From Lachnospiraceae bacterium (GTDB lineage Bacteria; Bacillota; Clostridia; Lachnospirales; Lachnospiraceae), in assembly GCA_017465475.1 (NCBI GenBank), contig JAFTWC010000048.1, positions 1 through 58,905 on the forward strand: DNA of 58,905 nucleotides. The letters run 5' to 3'. Shown piece after piece: positions 33,586 through 42,789 of this stretch (position 1 is the stretch's first letter; the number at the start of each line of letters is the position of its first letter). Made by a program: the position numbers and the translations under genes. Under the pieces are notes generated by a model that was given only the letters and a program-made list of their open reading frames with translations, was not told where the DNA came from and did not search any database.

Positions 33586-35859
33586 CTATTCTGTACCTTT
33601 TAACGCTTCTACCATATCGATTTTTTTATTTTTCCGAGCCACAAAAAGTCCTACTACAATAGATACCCCAAAGGTTACCACGATACTTACCACATAAGTA
33701 AGCGGTCCCATTATCAGTCGAAGTTCGTATTCTGATGCCAATGCTTTGATTAACACATAAAGCACACCAACACCGGAAGGCAATCCGATTATAACGCCTA
33801 CTACCGTAAGCCATACATTTTGGCTAATCAAAATCTTGCCAATCTGCTTATCTTTAAAGCCCAACACCTTCAGGGTAGCCAGTTCTCTGGAACGCTCCAC
33901 ATAACTCATTATGCCCAGATTATACAATACAATAATTCCAAGCACCACCGCCGCCAGTACCAAAATATAGACCATAATATTCATAATTTCCATAAACGCA
34001 TCAAAAGACTCCATTAATGCTTGCTTCGACTGTTTTCCGGAAATAAATGCCTCATCCTTTATATTTTCCTGCGCTTCCATTGTGAAAACCGAACTAATAT
34101 GGTAAGGGATACCTACCTGTTCCGCATATTCCTTTGTCATCACAAGGTTTTCCGTCAATACGGAACGAAGAATTCCGGCTACCTTCACGGAATAGGTTTC
34201 TTCTTCTCCATATGGAGAGAAGGAAACAGTATCTCCTACCTTAATTCCATTTTCTGCAAGACGAATACAAATATAAGCACCGTCATCTTCCAGAGTCACA
34301 CCGGCATTGTCTTCATCAATGAACCGAACCATATCATGCGTAACATCATAAATTTCCAAGGAAACTGTCTTATCTTCCAACTGAATTCCTGATGTAGCCA
34401 TCCAATCTCCGCCAACTTTTTCCGCAAATTGCTCCACCGTCTCGTTATCTGCCGTTTCTACAATATTGATTTTCGTATTATAGTCATATACTTCTTCATC
34501 AATCAGAGAAATAAAACCTTTCATGGTATCTTTCATTCCGAGTCCGCCCACCAGCAGCAACATACAACCTAATATACCGAATAACGTCATGAATGAACGG
34601 GATTTGTGTCGCATAACATCACGAAAATTCCACTTTGTTGCAAAAGCCATCTTCTCCCAAAGCTTTGTTCCTTCGATTTTCATGGCTTTTACTTTCTTCG
34701 GCTGGTAAGGACGCAGTGCATCTGCCGCCGTACCCCAAAGCATCTTTTTTACCGACAACAAGCTGATTAATGTAAGCAAAACAATTGTTAATACCACCAT
34801 AATCCAGCCGATCCACGGTACATATAGGGTCCAGTTCGGCATATCCATGAACGTTCCCATCATTCCATTCGGATTTACCACAACCCACGCTACAAGATAC
34901 CCCAGCGCAATACCGATTACCGATCCGACCACCCCTAAAAACAATCCATAGGAAGTATAATGACGAAGAATTCGTCTGTCCTTGAATCCAAGTGCCTTTA
35001 ACGTACCGATTTGTACTTTTTCATTACTGGAAATTCGATGCATGGTAGTTACCATGGTAAGAATTGCAATTCCAAGAAATAATACCGGCAAAATCGCCGC
35101 CATGGTCTTTCCTTCTTCAATCTCACTTTGAGCACCCGCATAAGGATAATGCTCCTCCTTTGACGTCACCAGTGTTGTTTTCCCCAGTGCCGTACGAAGT
35201 GCATCTTCCATCTCATTTTTTTCCAGTTCGGAGCAAATGTTAATTTGCGGGTAAAATTCCATCCTCAGTTTACCAAACACGGTTTGCGGCGATGCATACA
35301 CAAATCCGAAGTTATCATAGTCAGGCATTAACTGATTCTCATCAGCCACACAAACCATATACTCTGCACTGTAGATAAGTCCCTTTACCTTTCCTGCAAT
35401 CTCTATACCGCTATAGGTTAACGTCAGTGTATCCCCGCACGCCACATTATTCGCCTTTGCATAGCTTCCGGAAAGCCAAAATCCCTCCTCATCAGCATCA
35501 TAAGCTGTACCTTCCATTAATACAGAAGTGGATACCGTATCTTTCTCCGGTACAAATAACGCAAGTTTATCCGTATCTCCCTTCATATCTACGTTTACCG
35601 CAAACACTCTGCTTGCGTCCTCTACTTCAGGAATTTCCTGAATACGTTCTATCTCCTCCTCCGAAAAGCCCGTCTCACTGTAAATACGAAAATCCGCGTA
35701 ATTTGTCCCCTCAAAAAACTCACTTGTATTTACATCCAAGCTATACCACTCCATATTAAACCCGACAAAAATCCCCACACCGATGGCGACCATCAGTATC
35801 ATGGAAATAAACTGTGCCTTGTACTTCCATGCGGTTCGAAACAATTTTCTTATCAGCAT
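33586..35859 (-). CDS. ABC transporter permease with two FtsX domains
   Basis: A 757-residue membrane protein with two FtsX units of the macrolide/lipoprotein exporter type. The first helix is near residues 12-35, three helices follow near 260-380 (SNEKVQIGTLKALGFKDRRI), then a linker. The second unit begins near 425 (RHKSRSFMTLFGILGCMLLL) and ends with three helices (ATLKVLGFKDKQIGKILISQ). Large extracytoplasmic domains lie in each half. The start is the ATG at 35857-35859, one base after the ATPase stop and preceded by GGAGTGG. With its ATPase it probably exports a peptide, lipid or envelope-acting compound. Two repressor-like sites precede the operon. Confidence 0.88.
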   Translation of the reverse strand: MLIRKLFRTAWKYKAQFISMILMVAIGVGIFVGFNMEWYSLDVNTSEFFEGTNYADFRIYSETGFSEEEIERIQEIPEVEDASRVFAVNVDMKGDTDKLALFVPEKDTVSTSVLMEGTAYDADEEGFWLSGSYAKANNVACGDTLTLTYSGIEIAGKVKGLIYSAEYMVCVADENQLMPDYDNFGFVYASPQTVFGKLRMEFYPQINICSELEKNEMEDALRTALGKTTLVTSKEEHYPYAGAQSEIEEGKTMAAILPVLFLGIAILTMVTTMHRISSNEKVQIGTLKALGFKDRRILRHYTSYGLFLGVVGSVIGIALGYLVAWVVVNPNGMMGTFMDMPNWTLYVPWIGWIMVVLTIVLLTLISLLSVKKMLWGTAADALRPYQPKKVKAMKIEGTKLWEKMAFATKWNFRDVMRHKSRSFMTLFGILGCMLLLVGGLGMKDTMKGFISLIDEEVYDYNTKINIVETADNETVEQFAEKVGGDWMATSGIQLEDKTVSLEIYDVTHDMVRFIDEDNAGVTLEDDGAYICIRLAENGIKVGDTVSFSPYGEEETYSVKVAGILRSVLTENLVMTKEYAEQVGIPYHISSVFTMEAQENIKDEAFISGKQSKQALMESFDAFMEIMNIMVYILVLAAVVLGIIVLYNLGIMSYVERSRELATLKVLGFKDKQIGKILISQNVWLTVVGVIIGLPSGVGVLYVLIKALASEYELRLIMGPLTYVVSIVVTFGVSIVVGLFVARKNKKIDMVEALKGTE

Positions 35860-35860
35860 G

Positions 35861-36562
35861 TTACCACTCCATTTCCTCTGCGGAAAGCGGATTTTCCTGC
35901 TTTTCACAAGACTTAATCTTACCGTTTTTCACACGAATCACCACATCTGCCATCTTTGCGATATTTTGGTTATGAGTCACAATAACAATGGTCTTGCCAT
36001 AATTTCTTGCCATTGAAAGTAACAGTTTTAATACCATAACGCCGGTTTCAGAATCAAGCGCTCCCGTGGGCTCGTCACAAAGTAAGATTTTCGGATTCTT
36101 TGCCAATGCTCTTGCAATGGAAACCCTTTGTTGTTCCCCCCCGGAAAGCTCAGACGGAAAATTCTTAGAATGATCAGAAAGTCCTACCTCCGCAATCATT
36201 TTGGCCGGATTAAACGGATTCTTTGAAATTTCTTTTACCAATGCTACATTTTCATATACCGTAAGTGTCGGAATCAGGTTATAGAACTGAAACACAAATC
36301 CAACCTTATTGGACCGATACTCCGCCAGTTCATTAGCACTTAACGTGGAAATATCCTTTCCTTCCACTAAAATCTGTCCGCTCGTGGGACTGTCCAATCC
36401 CCCTAACATGTTAAGAAGCGTACTCTTTCCCGCTCCGCTCGGTCCTAAAATAACGACAAACTCTCCTTCTTCCAGCGTCATATTCACACCGTTTAACGCC
36501 CTAAGCTCGTGGTCACCGTTTGTGTAAATCCGTGTGACATCCTTAAACTCTACCAAACTCAT
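35861..36562 (-). CDS. ABC transporter ATP-binding protein (LolD/MacB type)
   Basis: A 233-residue ATPase. Walker A is [12 protein letters not shown] near residue 39, the signature is [14 protein letters not shown] near 140 and Walker B is [16 protein letters not shown] near 160. The switch histidine is in [10 protein letters not shown]. It drives the two-domain permease encoded just downstream. AAGGAG precedes the ATG by 9 bases. The transcript begins at the strong promoter 36680-36708. Confidence 0.93.
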   Translation of the reverse strand: MSLVEFKDVTRIYTNGDHELRALNGVNMTLEEGEFVVILGPSGAGKSTLLNMLGGLDSPTSGQILVEGKDISTLSANELAEYRSNKVGFVFQFYNLIPTLTVYENVALVKEISKNPFNPAKMIAEVGLSDHSKNFPSELSGGEQQRVSIARALAKNPKILLCDEPTGALDSETGVMVLKLLLSMARNYGKTIVIVTHNQNIAKMADVVIRVKNGKIKSCEKQENPLSAEEMEW

Positions 36563-36611
36563 CTTCGGTCACTCCTTGTTATGTATTCTCCCATCCTATT
36601 GTACTTTTACT

Positions 36612-36629
36612 AGTTAGTGTCAGCTAACT
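36612..36629. promoter_or_regulatory. Operator-like inverted repeat 1 before the ABC exporter
   Basis: AGTTAG-N6-CTAACT, 6-bp perfect arms. The same AGTTAG-N6-CTAA pattern recurs at 36655-36672. The spacing and symmetry resemble TetR-type operators, but no such regulator is in the window. Confidence 0.55.
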
Positions 36630-36654
36630 TTATTTCAAAAACAAAAGCAACTTC

Positions 36655-36672
36655 GATTAGCCGTTGCTAACT
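36655..36672. promoter_or_regulatory. Operator-like inverted repeat 2 before the ABC exporter
   Basis: Read on the minus strand, AGTTAG-N6-CTAATC. It begins at about the transcription start of the promoter at 36680-36708, so binding here should block initiation. Confidence 0.55.
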
Positions 36673-36679
36673 GATTGGA

Positions 36680-36708
36680 AGTATAATCCTGTTTCTTGAT
36701 TTTGTCAA
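36680..36708 (-). promoter_or_regulatory. Strong promoter of the ABC exporter operon
   Basis: A consensus TTGACA (36703-36708) and TATACT (36680-36685) have 17-base spacing. Such a strong promoter with downstream palindromes implies repression. Confidence 0.85.
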
Positions 36709-36724
36709 GCTTTTTTCATAAAAA

Positions 36725-36758
36725 TAAGAAGCCACAGTTTCATTGCCATGGCTTCTTA
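36725..36758 (-). terminator. Terminator of the XRE-TPR regulator gene
   Basis: TAAGAAGCCA and TGGCTTCTTA form a perfect 10-bp stem, followed on the minus strand by TTTTT. Confidence 0.85.
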
Positions 36759-36771
36759 AACTCTTCTATTC

Positions 36772-37797
36772 TTATCCTATCAAACGCTCCAACTGTGCAA
36801 TCTCGTTTTTCGCCCAGGTTATATCGTTATCCTCATCCGTAATACCGTAATCGTTCACCAGACCCTCGATAATCAACTCCCATTCCTTCTTTGCTTCCGC
36901 AAAACGTCCCAGCTTTTTATAAAGTAATGCTAACGAATACATCATATCCATCTTACGCGGTGCCGTCTGTGCCTCATATGCGTTATTGAAACACTCAATG
37001 GCTTTTTCGTATTCATTAAGACGGTTAAAACGTTCACCGGTCTCATACTGTCCCAGCCAGTCTGTCTGCGGAACCGTACTCCAAATCTCCTTTGCCTTCG
37101 CCGCATCTCCCTTTGCAAGAGCGATATCCCCAAGTAATACTTCCTTCATGAACTTGTTTTCGCCTGTAAACTTTACCGCACCAAGCAACTCCTCTGCTCT
37201 GTCAAAATACTTCTTAGAAATCATTGCCTCGATTAACATACGGTACAACCCGATGTTTTGCGGATACTTTCTTGCGTACGGCTCACATACCCGGATAAAC
37301 CAATCATTATCGCTGTGCTGCTTGTATTCGCCACCGCCGCGAACATTACGGTATAGTCCATACACTTCCTCATCAAGCGGTGCAAACTCCATTGCCTGTT
37401 CCAGCATCCGTCCTGCCGCAATCATATCCGTATTTGTCTTTGCCAGATACACACGAACATACCGCTTTACAGCCTCCGCATCCTTCGGGTTCTCCCGTAA
37501 GATTCCGTCTAATATCCGCTTTGCGTAAGCGTAATTCTGATCCGTCATAGTCTCACGCTGTAACATAGCATCAATTCGCTCCAGTTCATCCTCATGATTC
37601 ACAGAAAACAATTCATCGATTCTGACTCCGAAGAAAACTGCCAGCTTTGGTAATAATGTAATATCCGGCAATGTCGTCCCTGTCTCCCACTTACTTACTG
37701 CCTGATAGGAAATTCCCAAATACTCCGCCAATGCATCCTGGGTTACTCCCTGCTCGTTACGCAATCTCTTAATCACACTTCCTAAATTAAAATTCAT
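36772..37797 (-). CDS. XRE-family regulator with tetratricopeptide-like C-terminal region
   Basis: A 341-residue protein. Residues 1-65 are a Cro/C1 helix-turn-helix (RNEQGVTQDALAEYLGISYQ, AVSKWETGTTLPDI). The remainder is a helical repeat region of TPR type (AKRILDGILRENPKDAEAVK, YEKAIECFNNAYEAQ, LALLYKKLGRFAEAKKEWE). This layout is common in Lachnospiraceae and recalls peptide-responsive RNPP regulators, although ligand binding is only inferred. The start is the ATG at 37795-37797, with GGAGG 9 bases upstream; the ATG three codons earlier touches that site. Direct repeats at its promoter suggest autoregulation. Confidence 0.83.
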   Translation of the reverse strand: MNFNLGSVIKRLRNEQGVTQDALAEYLGISYQAVSKWETGTTLPDITLLPKLAVFFGVRIDELFSVNHEDELERIDAMLQRETMTDQNYAYAKRILDGILRENPKDAEAVKRYVRVYLAKTNTDMIAAGRMLEQAMEFAPLDEEVYGLYRNVRGGGEYKQHSDNDWFIRVCEPYARKYPQNIGLYRMLIEAMISKKYFDRAEELLGAVKFTGENKFMKEVLLGDIALAKGDAAKAKEIWSTVPQTDWLGQYETGERFNRLNEYEKAIECFNNAYEAQTAPRKMDMMYSLALLYKKLGRFAEAKKEWELIIEGLVNDYGITDEDNDITWAKNEIAQLERLIG

Positions 37798-37817
37798 ATC
37801 TATCATCCTCCGTAATT

Positions 37818-37867
37818 GTTGTATCAGCTGATGGTTGTATCATACCGCATTTTTTACGGACTTTCAA
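37818..37867 (-). promoter_or_regulatory. Promoter and direct-repeat operator of the XRE-TPR regulator
   Basis: TTGAAA (37862-37867) and TATGAT (37839-37844) have 17-base spacing. GTTGTATCA occurs twice on the plus strand (37818-37826 and 37834-37842), 16 bases apart, overlapping the -10 and the start region, with a TCAGCTGA palindrome between the copies. Confidence 0.7.
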
Positions 37868-38265
37868 TAACTGCATACGTTAGAAGGTTCAACCAACAAG
37901 CGAGCCCTGGCAGCATACTACACACTTTTGGGTCATTTCATGGATTTTCTTAGAATCTGCCCCACCACCACATTCCATTCTTTCATTTCCAACATATTTT
38001 CGCCTGATTTTCATGCATCTATCAACTGTATTTTCTCAAATCCTTATAAAAAGTTACATTTGAGAAATCTTTTGCTTCTTTCTCGGGTACAAACAACTAA
38101 AATGAATTGTTCTGAGAAAATCGACCGTCAAAAACTTCAGAATTGGCCTCTATCGTACGATTTCCTCATGTGTTTTGGGCCAAATTACTAAAAGACATAC
38201 TTTTTGAGAAAAACTTTCATTTCATACTGATAGTGAAAAGACTACTCCCCTTGCCTATATGCAGA
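37868..38265. other. AT-rich intergenic region without a recognisable gene
   Basis: About 400 bases separate the XRE-TPR gene from the tpiA terminator. TGAGAAA or its complement occurs four times (near 38029, 38059, 38112 and 38204), and two copies form the pair TCTCAAAT/ATTTGAGA. No frame has a ribosome site with credible coding content. It may be the decayed remnant of an inserted element. Confidence 0.5.
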
Positions 38266-38307
38266 AAGACACCCGGTATCGAAGTTTCCTCCGTTACCGG
38301 GTGTCTT
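38266..38307 (-). terminator. Terminator of the gap-pgk-tpiA cluster
   Basis: AAGACACCCGGTA and TACCGGGTGTCTT form a perfect 13-bp stem 36 bases after the tpiA stop. The minus-strand tail is T-rich. Confidence 0.85.
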
Positions 38308-38342
38308 ATTAACGCTTATTCAAATAGTCGTTCAATTGTCTC

Positions 38343-39092
38343 TTACTTATTGTAATTTACAATTTTACCGAAGTCCGGCTTTAAGCTTGCGCCGCCAACC
38401 AAACCACCGTCGATGTTTGCCTGTGCAAACAACTCCGGAGCGCTTGCTGCGGATACGCTGCCGCCGTACTGGATACGGATTGCATCTGCGGTAGCTGCGT
38501 CGTAAATCTCAGCGATGCAAGCACGAATTGCTGCACATACTTCCTCAGCCTGCTCGGTGGTAGCAACCTTACCGGTTCCGATAGCCCAAATCGGCTCGTA
38601 AGCAATTACAGCGGTCTTTGCCTGCTCTGCGGTTACGTTTAAGAACGCAATCTTAATCTGCATACGAATCCAATCAATGGTAATGCCCTGCTCTCTCTGA
38701 GTTAAAGACTCACCACAACAGATAATCGGGGTAATGCCGTGCTCGAATGCCTTAAGAACCTTCTTGTTAACGGTCTCGTCGGTCTCAGCAAAGTACTCAC
38801 GTCTCTCGGAATGTCCGATGATAACGTACTTCACACCGATATCAGTAAGCATGTTCGGAGCGATTTCGCCGGTGTAAGCACCGGACTCTTCGTAGAACAT
38901 GTTCTCTGCACCGATTTCAATGTTGGTTCCCTTTGCAGCCTCTAAAGCCGGGATCAGGGAAATAGCCGGTACGCAGAATACAACATCAACGTCGTCATTC
39001 TTTACAAGCGGCTTTAACTCTTCGATTAACTTCACGGTCTCACTCGGAGTCTTATTCATTTTCCAGTTTCCTGCAATAATCTTCTTACGCAT
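38343..39092 (-). CDS. tpiA: Triosephosphate isomerase
   Basis: A 249-residue TIM-barrel enzyme that interconverts dihydroxyacetone phosphate and glyceraldehyde 3-phosphate in glycolysis. The start motif is [11 protein letters not shown], the catalytic histidine is in [10 protein letters not shown] and the catalytic glutamate is in [15 protein letters not shown]. The phosphate loop is [12 protein letters not shown]. Length is standard. GGGGGAG precedes the ATG. The gene lies 12 bases after pgk and is the last of the glycolytic cluster. Confidence 0.97.
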   Translation of the reverse strand: MRKKIIAGNWKMNKTPSETVKLIEELKPLVKNDDVDVVFCVPAISLIPALEAAKGTNIEIGAENMFYEESGAYTGEIAPNMLTDIGVKYVIIGHSERREYFAETDETVNKKVLKAFEHGITPIICCGESLTQREQGITIDWIRMQIKIAFLNVTAEQAKTAVIAYEPIWAIGTGKVATTEQAEEVCAAIRACIAEIYDAATADAIRIQYGGSVSAASAPELFAQANIDGGLVGGASLKPDFGKIVNYNK

Positions 39093-39104
39093 AGATATCT
39101 CCCC

Positions 39105-40298
39105 CTACTTATCGTTTGCTGCTGCAACACCCGGAAGCTCCTTACCCTCAAGGAACTCTAAGGAAGCGCCGCCACCGGTGGAGATGTGGGACATCTTGTC
39201 ACCGTAACCAAGCTGGTTAACAGCTGCTGCGGAATCACCACCACCGATAATTGTAGTAGCATCGATGTTTGCAAGAGCCTCAGCTACAGCGATGGTACCC
39301 TTTGCAAAGTTGGACATTTCGAATACGCCCATCGGTCCGTTCCAAACAACGGTCTTTGCATTCTTAATAGCATCAGCGTAAAGCTCACGGGTCTTCTCAC
39401 CGATATCAAGACCTTCCTCGTCTGCAGCAATTTCGCCGCGACCTACGGTACGGAACGGAACATCGTTGGAAAATTCCTTAGCAACAACGGTATCAACCGG
39501 GATTAACAACTTAACGCCGTTCTTCTCAGCCTTTTCCATCATTTCCTTAGCATAATCAAGATAATCAGCCTCAAGTAAGGACTTACCAACTTCATCGCCC
39601 ATAGCCTTCATGAAGGTATAAGCCATACCACCACCGATGATTAAGGTATCAACCTTATCAAGGAGGTTGTTGATAACGGAAATCTTAGAGGAAACCTTAG
39701 AACCACCAAGGATTGCAACAAACGGACGAACCGGATTGTTAACTGCATTTCCGAGGAAGTCGATTTCCTTCTGCATTAAGTAACCAACAACTGCGGTATC
39801 TACATATTCGGTAACACCAACGTTGGAGCAATGTGCTCTGTGTGCGGTACCGAATGCATCATTTACGAAAACATCACAAAGAGAAGCAAGTTCCTTGGAG
39901 AAAGCCTCTCCGTTCTTGGTCTCTTCTGCTCTGTAACGGGTGTTCTCTAAGAGAACTACATCACCGTCGTTCATAGCTGCTACAGCTGCCTTAGCGTTGT
40001 CACCAACTACGGTTGCATCTGCTGCAAACTTAACTTCTTTACCAAGGAGCTTAGATAAAGCTACTGCTACCGGTGCTAAAGATAACTCCGGCTTCGGTTC
40101 TCCCTTCGGCTTACCGAGATGAGAACAAAGAATTAACTTGCCGCCGTCATTGATTAACTTCTTAAGAGTCGGAAGAGCTGCTACCAAACGAGTATCGTCG
40201 GTAATCTGGCCATCCTTTAACGGTACGTTGAAATCACAACGAACTAACACTCTTTTGCCCTTTACATTGATATCATCAACAGACTTCTTGTTTAACAT
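39105..40298 (-). CDS. pgk: Phosphoglycerate kinase
   Basis: A 397-residue glycolytic kinase transferring phosphate from 1,3-bisphosphoglycerate to [22 protein letters not shown] gives the substrate-binding arginines, [10 protein letters not shown] follows and the C-terminal nucleotide motif is [13 protein letters not shown]. The start is the ATG at 40296-40298, with AAAGGAG upstream; a longer in-frame reading runs through hairpins of the leader. It follows gap after a 226-base structured gap and precedes tpiA closely. Confidence 0.97.
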   Translation of the reverse strand: MLNKKSVDDINVKGKRVLVRCDFNVPLKDGQITDDTRLVAALPTLKKLINDGGKLILCSHLGKPKGEPKPELSLAPVAVALSKLLGKEVKFAADATVVGDNAKAAVAAMNDGDVVLLENTRYRAEETKNGEAFSKELASLCDVFVNDAFGTAHRAHCSNVGVTEYVDTAVVGYLMQKEIDFLGNAVNNPVRPFVAILGGSKVSSKISVINNLLDKVDTLIIGGGMAYTFMKAMGDEVGKSLLEADYLDYAKEMMEKAEKNGVKLLIPVDTVVAKEFSNDVPFRTVGRGEIAADEEGLDIGEKTRELYADAIKNAKTVVWNGPMGVFEMSNFAKGTIAVAEALANIDATTIIGGGDSAAAVNQLGYGDKMSHISTGGGASLEFLEGKELPGVAAANDK

Positions 40299-40342
40299 GA
40301 TGAATCTCCTTTCAAAGTAAGATAGTAGATGAAAATATAGAT

Positions 40343-40364
40343 AAAGAATCGCTTGCGATTCTTT
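40343..40364. repeat. Palindromic hairpin in the pgk leader
   Basis: AAAGAATCGC and GCGATTCTTT are perfect 10-bp arms around two bases. It is followed on the plus strand by a CG dinucleotide run and a GTCC/GGAC hairpin. It lies 45 bases before the pgk start. Confidence 0.75.
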
Positions 40365-40425
40365 CGCGCGCGCGGTGTCCGAAGGACTATTTACCATTCC
40401 GCGAGCTGTGCATCATTGCAAAGCG

Positions 40426-40471
40426 ACCCTTTTATCAATTTCCAAAAGATTTTGGAAATTGATAAAAGGGT
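40426..40471. repeat. 22-bp perfect inverted repeat between gap and pgk
   Basis: The arms 40426-40447 and 40450-40471 are perfect complements (ACCCTTTTATC outward, TTCCAAAA inward) with a 2-base loop. It partly overlaps the gap terminator, so in RNA the two hairpins compete. Confidence 0.9.
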
Positions 40472-40495
40472 CCGGTCCAAATCAGACCGGACCCT
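40467..40495 (-). terminator. Terminator or partial terminator after gap
   Basis: AGGGTCCGGTC and GACCGGACCCT form a perfect 11-bp stem, followed on the minus strand by TTTATC. The 3' arm is shared with the adjoining 22-bp inverted repeat. Confidence 0.8.
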
Positions 40496-40524
40496 CTAGG
40501 ATCAATTTAAATGATAGACTCGAA

Positions 40525-41541
40525 TTATGCTAACTCAGCGAAGTACTTAATGGTTCTAACCATCTGGCTGGTGTAGGAATTCTCGTTATCGTACCAGGAA
40601 ACAACCTGTACCTGATAAGTATCCTCATCGATCTTGCTAACCATGGTCTGAGTAGCATCAAAAAGGGAACCGTAGGTGATACCAACGATATCAGAAGATA
40701 CAAGCTCTTCCTCGGTGTAACCGAAGGATGCGGAAGAAGCTGCCTTCATAGCTGCGTTGATGCCTTCCTTGGTAACGTCCTTGCCCTTAACAACTGCAAC
40801 AAGGATGGTGGTGGAACCGGTCGGAACCGGAACTCTCTGAGCAGAGCCGATAAGCTTGCCGTTTAACTCCGGAATTACAAGACCGATTGCCTTTGCAGCA
40901 CCGGTGCTGTTCGGAACGATATTTACAGCTGCTGCACGAGCTCTTCTTAAGTCACCCTTTCTGTGCGGGCCGTCAAGAACCATCTGGTCACCGGTGAAAG
41001 CGTGAATGGTGCTCATGATACCGCTCTGAATCGGAGCGTAGTCATTTAATGCCTTAGCCATCGGAGCTAAGCAGTTAGTGGTACAAGAAGCAGCGGAGAT
41101 GATCTTGTCATCAGCCTTTAAGGTCTTCTCGTTTACGCTGTATACAATGGTCGGAAGATCGTTACCAGCCGGAGCGGAAATAACAACCTTCTTAGCACCT
41201 GCATCGATGTGAGCCTGTGCCTTATCCTTAGAGCAGTAGAAACCGGTACACTCAAGAACTACGTCTACACCGATCTCGCCCCACGGAAGGTCTGCTGCGT
41301 TCTTCTCAGCATAAATCTTGATGGTCTTGCCATCAACGGTGATGGAATCCTCACCTGCAACAACCTTGTCAGCAAGAGCATATCTGCCCTGTGCGGAATC
41401 ATACTTTAACAAGTGTGCTAACATCTTTGCATCGGTTAAGTCGTTGATTGCAACGATTTCATAACCCTCTGCTCCGAACATCTGTCTGAATGCAAGACGT
41501 CCGATACGACCAAAGCCGTTAATTGCTACTTTTACTGCCAT
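40525..41541 (-). CDS. gap: Glyceraldehyde-3-phosphate dehydrogenase, NAD-dependent
   Basis: A 338-residue glycolytic dehydrogenase. The NAD-binding start is [14 protein letters not shown], with [15 protein letters not shown] in the Rossmann domain. The catalytic cysteine is in [13 protein letters not shown] near residue 155. The C-terminal motif is [14 protein letters not shown]. An aspartate in [10 protein letters not shown] fits NAD preference. AGGAGG precedes the ATG by about 8 bases. It is first in the gap-pgk-tpiA cluster and has a perfect palindrome in its leader. Confidence 0.97.
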   Translation of the reverse strand: MAVKVAINGFGRIGRLAFRQMFGAEGYEIVAINDLTDAKMLAHLLKYDSAQGRYALADKVVAGEDSITVDGKTIKIYAEKNAADLPWGEIGVDVVLECTGFYCSKDKAQAHIDAGAKKVVISAPAGNDLPTIVYSVNEKTLKADDKIISAASCTTNCLAPMAKALNDYAPIQSGIMSTIHAFTGDQMVLDGPHRKGDLRRARAAAVNIVPNSTGAAKAIGLVIPELNGKLIGSAQRVPVPTGSTTILVAVVKGKDVTKEGINAAMKAASSASFGYTEEELVSSDIVGITYGSLFDATQTMVSKIDEDTYQVQVVSWYDNENSYTSQMVRTIKYFAELA

Positions 41542-41595
41542 TTTAAATGTCCTCCTGTAAAATGATTTTCATTATTAAAAGGCTTGTCATTTTTT

Positions 41596-41612
41596 TGTCA
41601 ATCCGATTGACA
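41596..41612. promoter_or_regulatory. Operator-like palindrome upstream of gap
   Basis: TGTCAAT and ATTGACA are perfect 7-bp arms around three bases, lying about 35 bases downstream of the gap -10 box. A repressor of central glycolytic genes could bind here, but no regulator is identified. Confidence 0.5.
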
Positions 41613-41645
41613 CCCAAAACGACCTACCCTAACGAACCATTTCAT

Positions 41646-41674
41646 ATTTTACCTAATATGATAAAAAATATCAA
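41646..41674 (-). promoter_or_regulatory. Promoter of gap
   Basis: TTGATA (41669-41674) and TAAAAT (41646-41651) have 17-base spacing. A second TTGACA lies closer to the gene, inside the palindrome, but its -10 is poor. Confidence 0.7.
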
Positions 41675-41694
41675 GTACTATTTTCAAAAATTTA

Positions 41695-42234
41695 CTATTC
41701 GTTCACAGTTCCGAACTTAGAGAACGGAAATATCCGTAAAACAAGTTTTCCTTCCATTCTGGAAAGAGGCACAACTCCTACGCTTTCCGAACGGCTGTCT
41801 TTACTGATATCTCGGTTGTCGCCTAAGACAAAATACTCTTTTTCACCCAGCACTACCGAACGTTCTGCAATACCGGCATGTCCCATATCCGTAGCACCGA
41901 ATGACTCGTCAAGACGTTCACCGTTGATGAAAATATCATTTCCTTCAATCAAAACCGTTTCCCCCGGCAATCCGATGATTCTTTTAATATAATATCGGCC
42001 TCCGGTCTCCTTTGACTCCTCATCCGGATAAAACACAACAATATCAAAGCGGTCAAGTGCACCAAAGTATCTGGTAACCTTTTCCACTAAAATATTGTCG
42101 CCGTCCTGTAAGGTATTTTCCATAGACGGACCGTCTACTATGACACGTTCCATCACATACTTCGGAATTCCGAACAAGAGTAATGCGGCTGCGATGACCA
42201 AAATCACCGTATCCACAACTTTCTTTTTCTTCAT
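41695..42234 (-). CDS. lepB: Signal peptidase I
   Basis: A 179-residue membrane serine protease that removes signal peptides from exported proteins. One N-terminal helix (residues 7-24) is followed by the catalytic serine in VDGPSMENTL, the lysine in YYIKRIIGLPGE and the C-terminal box GDNRDISKDSR. The size is typical of Gram-positive type. GAGGAAG precedes the ATG. It starts 6 bases after rpoZ, so it belongs to the yicC-remA-rpoZ-lepB operon. Confidence 0.95.
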   Translation of the reverse strand: MKKKKVVDTVILVIAAALLLFGIPKYVMERVIVDGPSMENTLQDGDNILVEKVTRYFGALDRFDIVVFYPDEESKETGGRYYIKRIIGLPGETVLIEGNDIFINGERLDESFGATDMGHAGIAERSVVLGEKEYFVLGDNRDISKDSRSESVGVVPLSRMEGKLVLRIFPFSKFGTVNE

Positions 42235-42240
42235 ATGTTT

Positions 42241-42480
42241 CTATTCTTCCTCTTCGTCTCCGACGATTTTTACTTTTCCCTGATATACTTCCTCAACTGC
42301 AACGGAAAGCGGCTTGTTGCACTTTGCTTCCGCATACGGCTGTGCACCGGAAATAAGCTGACGTGCTCTCTTTGCCGTAGCCAATACTACGGAATAACGG
42401 CTGTTTACTACCGGAGCCTCTCCCGGTTCAACCTCACTGTTTAAAACCTGCATTAAATCTGCATAAGACGGATGTAACAT
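42241..42480 (-). CDS. rpoZ: RNA polymerase omega subunit
   Basis: A 79-residue protein beginning MLHPSYADLMQVLN, with the omega core in NSRYSVVLATAKRARQLI and CNKPLSVAVEEVYQGKV. Omega helps assemble the beta-prime subunit. The start is the ATG at 42478-42480, with GGAG 7 bases upstream; longer in-frame starts overlap the previous intergenic region. The acidic tail DEEEE is common. In many Firmicutes gmk lies between remA and rpoZ; here it does not. Confidence 0.9.
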   Translation of the reverse strand: MLHPSYADLMQVLNSEVEPGEAPVVNSRYSVVLATAKRARQLISGAQPYAEAKCNKPLSVAVEEVYQGKVKIVGDEEEE

Positions 42481-42526
42481 ACTTAGTTCTCCTTCCATAA
42501 TCTCTATTTTCCGGCTTTCGCCTAAT

Positions 42527-42775
42527 CTACTGTTCCATTCTTTCGTTGACACGACCTGCTATGGTCTCCGGCAATAATGCCGACAACACAACCATGCCGT
42601 TCTCCGTAACAATCACGGACTTACACTTTCGTCCGCAAGTGGCGTCCAGACACCGTTCCGTATCCTTTGCGTTCTGCACCATACGTCGCACCGGAGACGC
42701 TTCCGGCTTCACCACACCGATAATCTTGGCGGCATTTACCATATTGCCGAACCCGATGGGAATCATACGTTCCAT
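42527..42775 (-). CDS. remA: RemA-family regulatory protein (DUF370)
   Basis: An 82-residue protein matching the RemA/DUF370 family (IPIGFGNMVNAAKIIGVVKP, VRRMVQNAKDTERCLDATCG, SVIVTENGMVVLSALLPETI). In Bacillus RemA is a DNA-binding activator of matrix and osmoprotection genes. The gene order yicC-remA is conserved. GGAG precedes the ATG by about 9 bases. Its own role here is inferred only from family membership. Confidence 0.9.
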   Translation of the reverse strand: MERMIPIGFGNMVNAAKIIGVVKPEASPVRRMVQNAKDTERCLDATCGRKCKSVIVTENGMVVLSALLPETIAGRVNERMEQ

Positions 42776-42789
42776 GTCTTCACGCTCCG

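Noticed and set aside
37928-38191. 87-codon plus-strand frame in the region before tpiA
   Set aside because: It has no ribosome site, no recognisable domain and AT-rich non-coding composition.
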